Of a stretch of DNA of 64,000 bases, positions 9,758 through 21,383 are shown piece by piece; positions within the stretch are counted from its first letter, which is position 1; each line of letters starts with the position of its first letter. The stretch spans positions 9,312,394-9,376,393 of the forward strand of contig CM038470.1 in the NCBI GenBank assembly GCA_021464415.1. The letters are read 5' to 3'. This DNA comes from Lonicera japonica. Its lineage: Eukaryota > Streptophyta > Magnoliopsida > Dipsacales > Caprifoliaceae. A program made the position numbers and the translations under genes. The notes beneath the pieces were generated by a model. That model was given only the letters and a program-made list of their open reading frames with translations. It had not been told where the DNA came from and ran no database searches.

Positions 9758-12235
9758 ATGGAAAACAGGCTTCATTTCGGGAAGACAGGCCCCGGATAAT
9801 AAAATAATTGCCTAAGAAATGATTGAACCATGAAAAGATCCAAAGCTGCCAAGAGAGGTTTAATGTTGAAATTGGACTTGGAGAAAGCCAACGATAAGGT
9901 GGATTGGGATTTTCTCCTGCGAACCTTGCGTATGTTCAATTTCTCGCAAAAAAATTATCAACCACATCTATGTGTGTATCACCACAGTTAATATATCTAT
10001 CTTGTAAAATGGTGAAAATAGTGAAACCTTTTGCTCCCACTTGAAGATTACGCCAGGGAAACCCTCTGCCCCCCCCCCCTTTTATTTATTTAGAAAGATT
10101 GTCCATGTTCATTAACAAAATTGTAACGGAATAATTCTTGGGAATTTTTTTATATTTATAAGGGGCCCAAAATTTCAAACTTGTTCTTCGCCGATGATCC
10201 CCCTCCTTTATAAATGAGCTACCGTTGAACAAGCTAAAAGTCAAGATTGATATCATGGCAGAATTTTGCAACCTCTCTAGACAATCTATATATTAGCGTT
10301 GCAAAATCGGTAGATCACACGGAGATGAATCAACGCATCACAAATATTACGGGTGTGGCATTCACAAATAATATGGGGAGATATCTGAGGTTACTTCTTC
10401 TTAACAACAGGGCTTCAAAGGAAAATTCAATTATATAATTAAAAAAACTCAAAATAGGCTATTGGGTTGGAAAACAAATAATTTGAGTCTTGCCGGTCGG
10501 TGTACGTTGATTCAATCGATTTTAGCGAGCATCCCCACCTACGTAATGCAATTGTATAGATACCTTAATCTACTTATGATGCTCTTAATAAACTTAACCG
10601 TAATTTTTTTGAGGTTCTACTTAAGACAAGTGAAAAGTACACCTCGTCAAATGGTAAGAAGCCGTGAAAACAAAAGCAAAAGGAGGCCTAGCAATTTGTG
10701 AAGCTATAAATGCAAACACAGCTTGGTTAGCAAAAATAGGTAACCGTTTAATTAGTGGATGTTATAACACCTGGGCTCAAGTCTTGCACACCAAGTCTGT
10801 CAAACAAGAGAAGTTTTTAGATTGTGACATAAAAAAAGGACACTCAAGCACTTGAAAGGGAATTGTCAAAAGCATCAACACTGTAAAGGGAGGTTACAAT
10901 TGAAAATTAGGCAATGGTAAGGATGTTTTCATATGGTATGATATTTGGCTTGAAAATAAGCCATTATGCTTACAAATTGAAAAAATTGACCTAATATAGA
11001 GAGCATGTAAAACTTAGCCGATATTCTTCACCAAGATGGAAATCAAGAATTTAAATAGGTTGTCAACAGTGTTTCCCTCACATATAAAGAAGAAAATTCT
11101 CCAAATCCAACCACAAACTAATGTCGATGTTAAAGATGCACTAGCATGGAAAGGCAGCAACAGTGGGGTACTAACGTCAAAGGCATTCTACAACATCATC
11201 ATAGAGAGGAAAAATGGTCTTGGAAATTAATATGGAAAATTTCGTGCACACAACGAATTCGATTATTCTTGTGGCTAATAATGCATGACAAACTGCCAAC
11301 GAATGCATATTGAGCAAAAATGAGACTAGCAACTTCGGATTTATTCCCCTATCAATATTTTGAAACTATCGTACATATGCTGAGAGACTGTTCTAAATCA
11401 GTTGAAGTGTGGAAATCAATAATTCCACCGTCAAAATATAATAGTTTTTCCCCCACACAGCTGCATCATTGTATTAAGAATAACTTTGATGATACATTCA
11501 GAATTGACAGTTTTAAGTACTGATTGGATGTTGATGTTCGTAGCCATCATATGGCATATTTAAAAAGCTTAAAATGACGAGGTATTCGAGCAATTACCTT
11601 TATCTCCGTATAAGGTTCATATGATGGCTTATATTTCCTCCACAAACATGTAAGTCTCTCAAAATTAGTTCACTTCATTCAATCTTGATCTTCGTAAATA
11701 GAGATGGATCAATCCCCGCCAGGTTAAATAAAGCTCGATGTTGATGGGGGCTTTCGTGATTGCCAAGGCACCTACTAGAGGAGTTATTAAGGATGAGGAT
11801 GGCAAATGGATATAGGAATACACAGGAAAAGTGAAGCTCAAAGCCTTTTCATGCAGAACTCGTCACCATGCACAAATGTTTACAAGTATTGCTTTCAAAA
11901 CAAAGCTAAAGACTAATTATAAAAATTGTCTCCTCTCAGGTAGTTCATCTCATACACAACCAACATGATGTTGATCACCCTCAACTACAATGCATTTTAG
12001 AGTGAAAATCAATCTTTAATTGTATATATCAATCCATAATGATCTACGCACCTAGGAATGTGAATGTTTGTGCTTATGCTTTAGCTCAAATTGGTCATGA
12101 TGTCAATAACACAAACATAGTCTGGTTCAATGTAATTCCTCCTTCTATGGTATATCTTCTTTTAATGGAATAATATGTTAGTTTAGGATTCGTCATAGTT
12201 TAGGCTTCATTCCTTTTCGCACAAAAATATTTGTA
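9758..12235 (+). mobile_element. 5'-truncated L1-type LINE, degenerate
   Basis: Begins inside reverse transcriptase with TGFISGRQAPDN, followed by LMLKLDLEKA and VDWDFL with stops between. The catalytic FFADD is readable at 10184-10198. Later come NRLLGWKTNNLSLAGRCTLI (about 10450-10510), KAKGGLAICEAI (10674), a zinc-binding RVT region (WKLIWKISC, LFLWLIMHDKLPTN, about 11215-11300) and an RNase H remnant (about 11730-12170). Many stops and frameshifts make it dead. It sits inside exon 6 of the NCL pseudogene. No clear poly(A) tail or target duplication was seen. Confidence 0.8.
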
Positions 12236-12411
12236 TATATATACACAAGATTTATCATGTAACTTTTTATCTAATCGAAATCTCAGTTAGTATCATTATT
12301 AACTTAATTTAATCTTGGTGTCATAGCTTATTTTAGCACAACTATCCCTTTGTGGACATCCTTTGTAACCCATGCGCTTTGCGTACCCATTCTGATTTTT
12401 GCTTGTTTAAT

Positions 12412-12672
12412 GAGCTTAAACTTTTGGAATAGATGATTTTTAACAGAGCATCAAAGCCTAGCTGTCTAAGAGGTTTGGCGTTCGAGCCTTGGCACCTCCA
12501 TCCCCCATCTGTTAATTATGTTTCTGTTTGTTTTCTACTTATTTTTGTTCTCCACATGCGAGTATGGGATCGCACATAAGGGAGGGTGTTAAGCATGATA
12601 TTCAATGCGAATCCTTTAGTTAGTAGTTTAAACTTTTGGGAAAGATGGTTCCTAAAATGGTATCAGAGCAGT
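12412..12672 (+). repeat. TRIM-like LTR fragment pair
   Basis: A short module occurs twice: CTTAAACTTTTGGAATAGAT then TTTTTAACA (12414-12455), and GTTTAAACTTTTGGGAAAGA then TTCCTAAAA (to 12657). The second is followed directly by the tRNA-Met-type primer site TGGTATCAGAGC. A polypurine AAGGGAGGG precedes TGTTAAG at about 12588. This fits a 5'-truncated miniature LTR element lacking coding sequence. Confidence 0.45.
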
Positions 12673-13163
12673 AAGTCCTTTTGCTCTTTCGTCCATTAGC
12701 AAGGGATGTATATTGTCATTGTCTGCCAGACCATACCCACTGCCGCTCGACGCTTTCGTTACCTCTTATTCTTGGTTTTGTTCTTAATCCATTCTTGGCT
12801 ATTTATTTTGTTCTTGGTATTGTTCTTAATTCAACACACTACCGTGCCACCATTTTAAACCCAAACATAAACCACTCTTACACCACCACCATAATGCCCA
12901 AAAAACACCAGCACTATTAATCTCAAACTTTTAACTAACATCTGTTAAAAATAATTAAAAAATTCGATCGAATAAGCTCAAAATTGTCCCGAACGTCAAT
13001 CATGCTAGACCTCACCCTATTCGCCCAAGTGCCGGATCTCGTCTCGGACATCAACCGTGCCAAACAACTAATTATTATTTCGGTTACTACACGATTTCAA
13101 GAACAGTTTTCAAACTCAAGTTATTCTTATAGTTACCGTCTTGAGTTTGAGTTTGAAGGATGA
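12673..13163 (+). other. non-coding remnant between LTR fragments
   Basis: No family recognised. It ends in TTGAGTTTGAGTTTGAAGGA, which looks like the end of a Copia pol frame plus polypurine tract just before the LTR-like start at 13164. Confidence 0.35.
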
Positions 13164-13415
13164 TGTTAACATATATAAATATCTTATATTAGGTATATAA
13201 TTAAACATATATAAATATCTTATATTAGGTATATAATTAACATAATCAAATATCAATCTTCCCAAAATTATGTATTCTATATTTAGGTGATTCTATATTT
13301 ATTTATTTATTTATGTTTTGTATCGTTCCTATATAATTAAAACATATTATATTGTAATAGTTCATACAACATAATCAATTTAATATGAGAATTTTCACTT
13401 TTTTTATTCCTAACA
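13164..13415 (+). repeat. LTR-like segment, probably a 3' LTR of a lost Copia element
   Basis: Starts TGTTAACATAT after a purine-rich stretch and ends TTATTCCTAACA (TG...CA ends). Near its start a 36-bp unit (AACATATATAAATATCTTAT...) is directly repeated at about 13167-13239. Confidence 0.45.
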
Positions 13416-13533
13416 ATTTGTATGATGAAAATGGAAATCCCTATAGCTCAGATCTTTCAGTCTAGATGAGAAGTTCTACACGAAGCTTATATTAAAAATA
13501 ATTTTTCCCATTCTTGCTTTTATATTCTCTACA

Positions 13534-13777
13534 TGTTTTTCTTTTCTTTATTTTCTTTTCTTTCCTTATTCTAATTATTTTCTTTCACAAGTTACTTCTT
13601 TTCCTTTAAATTATTTCTTTTCTTTCCTTATTGTATAGTATAATTAGGCTAGTTATTTCCTTTTTCCTTATCTTGTAAAGCTATATAAATATAGCTATCT
13701 CTGCTTTGTAATATTCAATTCAATCAATAGCATATACAATTTTCTTCATTCTCTCTCTAGTTTTATATGATTTAACA
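13534..13777 (+). repeat. 5' LTR of the degenerate Copia element
   Basis: 244 bp, TGTTTTTC...TTTAACA, with AAGCTATATAAATATAG as promoter (about 13677). It matches 19252-19475 through TTTCTTTCACAAGTTA, AGCTATATAAATA and TTGTAATATTCAATTCAATC. Confidence 0.8.
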
Positions 13778-13789
13778 TGGTATCAGAGC
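13778..13789 (+). promoter_or_regulatory. tRNA-Met primer-binding site
   Basis: TGGTATCAGAGC directly after the LTR end, the usual initiator-tRNA-Met site of plant Copia elements. Confidence 0.85.
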
Positions 13790-14429
13790 ATGTTTAATTT
13801 TCAATAAGCCTTTTCACTATAAACTGCTACCGCAAGCCTTAAATCGTTCACAAATCCTGTCCTCCGTTATCGATATTACATTAAAATTGTATCATAACCA
13901 TACCATCACATTCGTCTTTTCAAGACAATTTTAGTCGCACAAAAATTAAAGCAAAAAACCACCACACGCACCCTCACACGCCGTCAAAAGAAACTTGCTG
14001 CAGTCTCGCTTTCTTACGCGCCACCATCGTCTCCATCACCATTAACTTTAACGGCATTAATTGTTTTCCGTTAAAATTAACGGTCGTTACCTTTACTGTT
14101 ACTGTTCTGTTACTATTACAATTGTCATTCTGTTATCATTACTGTTCCATCAATTTTAACGGCGTCGGTCTTTTTTCATCAAAAATAACGTCATCAACCT
14201 CTTTCTGTCAAAATTAACCAGTTTGCTTCCATTGGCCGATTTTGCTCATTTTCATAAATTTTCTAACAACCAAGACCAGTTCCGAGGTTTTCAAGCATTC
14301 CGGATTCAACCGCAGTCTTTGTTTCTCCATATTCAGTTTTCTATTAACAAAATTAGGTCAAATGCACTGTTTCTTACACCGTTTGCTAATTTTTTATCTA
14401 GTTATTGTTCCATTTTACATTATAAAAAT

Positions 14430-15003
14430 CTTAGAAATTCCTATCACTATCAAATTGAATGAAACAATTATTATAGTCACTGGTCTATTCTGTTCCAAAA
14501 TTTCTTGAAAGAAAAAGGACTTTGAAATTATGTTAGTGGAAAAGAAAATTGTCCTAATGAAACCAATGAAAAGTTTGCTGATTGGGATATCAATAACAAC
14601 AAAATTTTGACCTAGATTGCCAACACTATCATTCCAACCATCAGTATTCAACTTGAAAAGTACAATACAACAAAGTTTGTTTGGGATTTCTTAGCACACA
14701 AATATGTGCAAACCAACTTTACTAAGAAATACAAGCTAGAACAAGATATACATGATCTGTAACAACAACCAGGCTAATCAGTATCTGGTTTTCAATCCAG
14801 CATGTGCATTATCTGGGATCAACTTGAACTCATGGAACCTCAATAGACAGCAGATCTAAGTTTATGGGAAACCTTTTGTGAAGAGACATGACTTGTACAA
14901 TTCCTAAGGGCACTACAGGGTGATTTCAAACCGATCAGGGCATTAATTCTTCATCGCAAGCCTCTTATTTCTGTTGAATTAGCACTGAAAAAATTAATTA
15001 CTT
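14430..15003 (+). pseudogene. Copia gag remnant
   Basis: Readable in pieces: YNDNYSHWSILFQNFL, IANTIIPTISIQLEKYNTTK, WDFLAHKYVQTNFTKKYKLE, GFQSSMCIIWDQLELMEPQ and LVQFLRALQGDFKPIRALIL. This is the usual gag wording of plant Copia elements. In-frame stops replace Gln and Arg codons at several places, for example within the stretches after IHDL and after ELMEPQ. Confidence 0.75.
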
Positions 15004-15227
15004 AAGAAACTTGAAAGGGCATCACTTCGAATATTTCCTCAGTGTTTATTGCACCTTCGACCTCAAATACCTAGTATGGTGCATCTCCTTGTCCGCAGAA
15101 TCAACATTACCGACCACCGAACAATAGCTTTTCACCACCTCCTCATCAAACCCCACCTCGATCATCATATACACCTCCGCATCCTCATAATACTCAAATA
15201 ACACCACTTCGAGATCTATCCCAAATT

Positions 15228-18200
15228 CAATGTAACTACTGTAAGAGTTTTGGGTATATAGTCAAGTATTGTCCCTCAATCCGGTAATAATCATACTATC
15301 GCATCTGTTTTTTCAGTCTCTTTAAGTACATCTTCCTCTCCCTAGTTCCTCAATTCCGAAGCATCCAATCACATGACTTTTGACCCTACGCACTTTGACT
15401 TATTCAGTCCTATGCACCCATCTCCCAAAATTCACATAGCTGACGGTTCTGTTATTACTACTAGTCACATTAGTTCTATTAAAAATACTAATAACTTGTA
15501 TGTTCCCGAAATTTTCTTTGTCCCTCAACTTTCAATGCAACTGTTGTCTATTGAGCAATTATGTAATCTTGGGCTAATCAATATATTTTATTCCTCGGGT
15601 TTTATTGTGCAAGACCACTAGACGGGTAAATAAGTTAGGACAGACCATAGAGTTTGACGCTTATATGTTACAGACAGACTTCACATTACACCACCACTCA
15701 AAACATCCTTAACAGCATCTACTTCACACTCATCTTCTTTTATATTTTGGCACTCTAGATTAGGATATGTTTCTTTTTCTCGTCTTAAATATATGATTAA
15801 TCAATGGTTGTCAAGACCAGCTACATTAGATAAAGATCCTTATTGTGTTGCATGTAAATTGGCTAAACAACCAACTCTTCTTTTTAATAATAATACTACA
15901 ATTTTATTTTCTCATTTTAATCTCGTGCATTCTGATGTGTGGGGTAAAACTCCTATTGCCTCTATGGGTGGCGTCTTATATTATATGGTTTATGTTGATG
16001 ATTACTCTCGTTATAGTTAGACTTATTTGTTTCACTCTCGTTTAGATTTTCTTAAAATTTACATTTAGTTTGCCATAATGATTAAAACTCATTTTTCTAA
16101 AACAATCCAAATTTTTTTTATTCCAAAAGCGAATATTTGTCCAAATCCTTCATTGATTTCCTCAAATCCCAAGGGACTTTTTCTCAATTTATCGTGCCCT
16201 GGCACCCCACCACAAAATGAAATCGCAAACGCAAACACCGTCATTTTGTTAAAACTGCCTGCACTCTCTTTATATTATCCTTTGTCCCTTTCACCTTTTG
16301 GGGAGAACCCATCCATACCTTTGTATTTATTATAAATCACATTCCTTCTCTTGTTACAAATGGCGTTTCTCCCTTTGAGCGTCTTCATAAATCTCATCCA
16401 AATTATTTTGAACTCCATGTACTTGGATCTACCCATTTTGTCATACTTCCCAAAAGATAGCGTACCAAACTCACACAAAAAATAGCTTTGTGTGTTTTCT
16501 TAAGATATGAGATTCACCAAAAGGGTTATCGCTGCTATAATCCAATTGACAAAAGACTTCGCAAATCCCGGCATGTTACCTTTTTGGAAAATACTCCATA
16601 TTACACCCTAACCTAGAACCCCACTTTATCCACTAAATCTGCTCCGTCTGTTGATCCATTCCCTGAGTCCTCGCCAACAAAAACCTCCTGTATTCCACAT
16701 GCCCCAATGACTGTCCTTGATTTAGTGCCAGCTAGTCCCCCTACCTTGGTGTCTGATAGCATAAATGCTGACAACTCTATGCCTTGCCCTGACTCTGCCT
16801 GCCCCGACTGCGGTCTTCCACTCAAACCAACTCGAGATCGTCGGCCACCAGTTAAGTTATTAGATTATCACTATTTTTTTCGCCCTGTTATCCCTACATG
16901 AGCCCTCTTTTTACCGAGAAGTGTCATAAGATCGACTATGGCAACCAGCTATAGCCGATGAACTTGCTACTTTAAAGCAAACCAATACATGAGATCTCGT
17001 AACCTTACCTGTTGAAAAATATGTTGTTAGGAGCAAATGGGTATACAAGATTAAAACCAAAGTCGATGGTTCTATTGATCGATATAAATTAGCTTGTCTT
17101 GTTGCAAAAGGCTTTAACCAGGAATATGGTATTGATTATAACGAAACTTTTGCTCTAGTAGCCCGTATGACTATAATTTGCACACTTATTTTAGTTCCTT
17201 CTATTTGTAAATGGGTAATTCACAAAATGGATGTCGAAAATGCCTTCTTTCACGGCGACCTCTCCGAAGAAGTATACATGCAGCCCGCTCCTGGGCTCCT
17301 TCACTTTCCTGGACAAGTTTGTAAATTTTGCTGTGCTTTCTATGGTCTTAAGAAATCACCCAAACTCTGGTTTGAAGAGTTCTCCATAATCGTTCTTCAA
17401 CATGGTTTTTCTCAAAATGCTCATGATTCTGCAATGTTTACATGTTCCACTAAGCAAGGAATTGTTGTTCTCCTTATTTATGTCGATAATATAATTATCA
17501 CTAGGATGATTTGGATAGAATATCCAAGCTTAAAAACTATCTGTGCTTTTGCTTTGGAATGAAAGATCTGGGAATTCTTTGCTACTTTCTCGGTATTCAT
17601 TTTTTTTATTTATCTACAAGTTATTTTCTTTCTCAAGTGAAATATGCTTCCGACATTGTTCAGCGCGCTGGTTTAATTGATAATAAGATTGTCGATACTC
17701 CACTTCAAATGTATGTCAAGTTATATGGTTCTGACGGGTCTCTGTTACCTAATCGTACTTTATATCGACAACTTATCGGTAGTCTCAACTATCTCACTAT
17801 CACTCAACCAAATATTAATCATGATGTTCATATTGTGAGCCAATTCATGTCCGCACCGCGCTCTATTCATTTTGCTGCTGTTCTACGCATTATTCGATAC
17901 CTTAAATGGACAATATTTCAAGGATTACATTTTTCGTCTACTTTCAGTCTTGTATTACAAGGATATTCCGACTCTAACTGGGTATGTGATATTACTGATC
18001 GCCGATCCACCACAGGATTCTGCATTTTTCTAGGCGATTCTCGTATCTCGTGGAAAAGTAAGAAATAAACTGTGATTGTCCGTTTTAGTGATGAAGTTGA
18101 CTATTGAGCCCTAGGTCATGCAATTTCCAAAATTGTTTGGCTTCATTGGTTACTTCGAGATATGGGAATTGAACTTCCTAATTCTTCACCTTTATTTTGT

Positions 18201-18340
18201 GACAATCAAAGTGCAATTCAGATAGCCGTAATGATTTCTTTCATGAACGCACCAAGCATATTGAGGTAGACTGCCATTTTGTTCGACATCATTTCACTTA
18301 AGGAACAATTCACTTGCCCTTCATCTCATTGGAGCTTTAA
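15228..18340 (+). pseudogene. Copia pol remnant (protease, integrase, RT, RNase H)
   Basis: A zinc knuckle near 15230 reads CNYCKSFGYIVKYC, with the His replaced by Tyr. The protease site near 15352 reads NSEASNHMTFD where active elements have DSGASNHMT. The integrase begins CVACKLAKQPTL and VHSDVWGK (about 15855-15960), then breaks. RT runs from SKWVYKIKTKVDGSID (about 17035) through MDVENAFFHGDL (17230) and YGLKKSPKLW to YVDNIII at 17479, so the catalytic YVDD is YVDN. A frameshift near 17510 moves the reading to the frame with GMKDLGILCYFLGI. RNase H wording (YSDSNW, RRSTTGFCIFLG) lies near 17965-18035. Nothing here can be active. Confidence 0.85.
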
Positions 18341-18401
18341 CTTGCTAATATCTATACCAAGTCACATGTTATTGCTCGATTTCGTTTTTTAGTACCCAAA
18401 C

Positions 18402-19235
18402 TTTTTTTTTTTTAATAAGTTCTCTAAGTCCAAACTAGGACATTAGAGTAGTAGCATAAATAAAGAAAAAAGTAACAAAAGGTGGGGGATACAAAAAGGT
18501 CATCCCCAATGACCTCAAAAAACACAATGAAAAGAGCAACTTATAAGAAGAAATTGCAAAATGGACTAAATACCTAAGAACTAAAGTCCACCAAGCAAAT
18601 TCACAAAAAAGTAAAAGAAAAGCCAAAACAGGAAGGCTAAACAAGGCAGGACAAAAGGCAAAAGATGACCCAACAAAGCTGTTAGTAGAAACAGAAAAAA
18701 GGGAAAATAAACTGCGAACAGCAATTAAGAAGCAAACTATTCACTGGATCGCCAAAAATAACCCACTGCCTGCACCAAAACCTGAGCACATAACTAAATA
18801 AACTGCTGCAACTCAAGATGAGCTGCAGTGAAATTGGCTGTGCACTACAGCACTAAACTAAACCAACTGCAACTGCAAGAGATAAAACAAACTGTGGCTG
18901 ACATTGAAGAGCTTGCTGTTGCTGTAAAATTGAGAACAAGCAGGACCAAACTGCCTAAAAACTAATAGATTGTGATCCCTGGTTGTCGTCATTATTGTCC
19001 TCATTGTCATATGTTGATTGATTAAATGCTGCAGTTGCATTAATATGCGCAGTTGCTCCTAACTCATTATTCTTTATAGCTTTTTCTTCCTCCTGTCTTT
19101 TCTTTTGATCTGCCAGAAGAATTTGCCATTGGAATTCATCAGGGTCATGATTCTTGAGGGAAGGTTTGGATTTAGCTAGCCTAGAAACTGCATTAGCTTC
19201 TCTTTTGGTTGCTTAAAATGCTTTCCAAGCCTTCT
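18402..19235 (-). mobile_element. LINE 3' tail inserted antisense in the Copia element
   Basis: A poly-T tract (18402-18414) opens the insertion on the + strand, meaning a poly(A) tail on the - strand. The - strand just before it is T-rich and non-repetitive, as in plant L1 3' ends. The Copia pol end (FRFLVPK, about 18380) stops at the poly-T, and the polypurine tract and LTR resume at about 19238. Confidence 0.55.
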
Positions 19236-19251
19236 TGAGTTTAAGGAAGGG

Positions 19252-19475
19252 CGTTAAATTTTCTTTTCTTTCATTATTATAATTATTTCCTTTCACAAGT
19301 TATTTCTTTTCTTTTCTTTCCTTATTGTATAGCATAATTAGGGTAGTTATTTCATTTGTTCTTATCTTCTAAAGCTATATAAATAGTTAGAGCTCTCTCT
19401 TCTTTGTAATATTCAATTCAATCATTAGTATATACAATTTTCTCCTTTCTCTCTATAGTTTTATATGTTTTAATA
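19252..19475 (+). repeat. 3' LTR of the degenerate Copia element
   Basis: Starts CGTTAAATTTTC (first base changed from T) after AAGGAAGGG and ends TTTTAATA, against TTTAACA in the 5' LTR. It differs from the 5' LTR at many positions and by small indels. Confidence 0.75.
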
Positions 19476-20283
19476 GTGGTCACGTATGGACTGTCCTATG
19501 CGCGCCTACATATTTCGATTTATTTTATAGTTGTTATGCTTTTATAAGTCGACTATTCGAACTTTTGTTTTTGGGCTAAGACCTTTAATTTAATCCTTGA
19601 GACTGCTTTATAATTAAGGTGGAATCATTATTAGAGGGGAAAAATTAGTGTAAAACAGTTCCAAATCTCAAAATGGAAAGGTAAAAGAAAAGGAGAGAGG
19701 GAATCTTGGTTAATTAAAGTTTAAATTTAATAGAAGCTTGATTTATATAAAAATTGAAAAATTATCACGAATTATGTTTTTACATAGTAACAATTCACTA
19801 ATGAAACTAGATAAGTACTCTTGCAATGTAGGAGTCGATGCATCACCCTTTGCATAATCGTACGTGAAAATTTTATCTAACCTACCGATATTAATAGTCA
19901 AAAGAGATTAAGAAGACCTAAATATTTCCACTAATCACTTGTTTAATTGTATATAATTTAGACTATTCTAATAACATTATCACTATGCTAGAACATCACT
20001 ATTAAAAATATTAAATATGTATATACACATAGCGATACAGTGATTAATTAAAAACCAAAAACTCTATCAACTCAACTACTCGTTCATGTATAATATTAAA
20101 ATACATTGACATCTAGTAAACTTGTACTTTTTTCATTTAACAAAAGAAATGATGGTCAAAATTCTCATTTTGAAAAATTCTTTGATCCTACGATTATATC
20201 CCCATCTAAATCAAGAGAAAATATTCAATACAATGGTTATAATGTCACGTGTTATTACATACTTATTAAATTGCAAGAAACCG
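19476..20283. other. intergenic, nothing recognised
   Basis: AT-rich sequence without coding signal or terminal repeats that I can support. Confidence 0.5.
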
Positions 20284-20547
20284 GTAGTTAGACTCGGTGG
20301 AGTCAGGAAGAACTTGGTTGAGCCTAAGGTGATAAGTCATTACAAAAAGCGTCCCGGTAGCTGGACTTGGTGGAGCCTACGGTGGAGTTAGACTCGGAGA
20401 AGCCGAGGGTAGAGTCGTTATAGCTTACGTACACTTGGGGTGCTGCTATCAAGGTGTCACCTACATGGACAGTTCAAAGGTGGATTCATGGTGGACTATG
20501 GTATATGTTTAGGTGGAGCTGGACCTGTGTTAGTCCAAGGTGGAGAT

Positions 20548-20763
20548 TGTAGAGAATGGTTGGCTCAAACCATTGATCCCACATGAAAAAATTGTAGAAC
20601 TCAACATGGGTATATAAGTGGGGGAAAGTCTCCACATAGCAACGATGAAAACTCCACACCTGTAGCCCAAAGGTGTTTAAATTGGGGACAATATCGTTAC
20701 TATGTGTGCGGACCGACAGGCCCGGCTGGTGTCCCGTGCCCTACCCAAGTGCCGGTGGGCACA
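20548..20763 (+). repeat. first TRIM LTR
   Basis: 216 bp, TGTAGAGAATGG...GGGCACA, with GGGTATATAAGTGGGGG as promoter-like core (about 20608). Confidence 0.75.
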
Positions 20764-20916
20764 ATAATTGGTATCAGAGGCGATGGTGGATCCACGAAAT
20801 TGTGAAGCAGTACCGGTAGCTAGACTCGGTGGAGTCAAGAAAAACTCGGTTGAGCCTAAGGTGATAAGTTGTTACAAAAAATGTCCCGGTAGCTGGACTT
20901 GGTGTAGTCTACGGTG

Positions 20917-21144
20917 GAGTTAGACTCGGAGAAGCCGTGGGTGGAGTCGCTATAGCTTACATACACCCGGGGTGCTGCTATCAAGGTGGTTGTGCAAGTT
21001 CCTCGAGTAAGGTGAAATAGGGTGTACGTCGAGTTAGACTCGGAGAAGCCGGGGGAGGAGTCGCTATAGCTTACGTACACCCGGGGTGCTGCTATCAAGG
21101 TGGTTGTGCAAGTTCCTCGAGTAAGGTGAAATAGGGTGTATCTC
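20917..21144 (+). repeat. 114-bp direct repeat, two copies, in the TRIM internal region
   Basis: The unit starts GAGTTAGACTCGGAGAAGCC and recurs at 21031 with few changes. A diverged third copy starts near 20387 before the first LTR. Further on, GATGACCTACTTGGACAATT recurs at about 21198 and 21259. Confidence 0.8.
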
Positions 21145-21383
21145 GAGATGTGTGCATTGACCAAAGGTGGACGATCTTGCGGATGGACAATGTTGAGTGA
21201 TGACCTACTTGGACAATTCAAAGGTGGATTCATGGTGGACTATGGTATAGGTCTAGGTGGATGACCTACTTGGACAATTCAAAGGTGGATTCATGGTGGA
21301 CTATGGTATAGGTCTAGGTGGAGCTGGACCGGTGTTAGTCCAAAGTGGAGCCAAGGTGGACTAGTTTGATCCAAGGTGGAGAT

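Larger units (their letters stand above)
8086..12405 (+). pseudogene. second NCL-like exchanger copy, last two exons, disrupted by two transposons
   Basis: Matches exons 5 and 6 of the upstream gene. Exon 5 parts are 8086-8203 (LKGEEEEGNLENPKF, then a frameshift into AVGLLLLGTIIG) and about 8818-9020 (FAHPIVDFINNLSTT, then mixed frames with NSSR and IASLTLAQ). Exon 6 parts are 9704 to about 9751 (IYVVVTMNQILYLSVLL) and about 12236-12405 (FSTTIPLWTSFVTHALC). A solo LTR (8204-8812) splits exon 5 and a LINE (about 9758-12235) splits exon 6. The donor after exon 5 reads TC instead of GT (9021-9022). The acceptor before exon 6 reads AA instead of AG (9702-9703). There are several frameshifts and stops. 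No EF-hand exons are present, so the duplication may have been partial. NSS of the ion-binding motif is still recognisable here although it is lost in the intact-looking upstream gene. Confidence 0.85.
13534..19475 (+). mobile_element. degenerate full-length Copia retrotransposon with nested LINE
   Basis: Order seen: LTR, primer-binding site, gag, protease, integrase, reverse transcriptase, RNase H, polypurine tract (about 19240-19251), LTR. This order (integrase before RT) defines Copia. About 0.83 kb near the 3' end is an antisense LINE insertion. LTR divergence and many stops show an old copy. No clear 5-bp target duplication remains. Confidence 0.88.

Noticed and set aside
20548..20763. 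Cassandra-type TRIM with an embedded 5S rRNA
   Set aside because: No 5S internal control region wording was found in the LTR.
20856..21233. 125-codon - strand frame with repeated YTLFHLTRGTCTTTLIAAPR
   Set aside because: The repeat is the 114-bp DNA repeat of the TRIM internal region read in phase (114 is divisible by 3). It is not a protein family.
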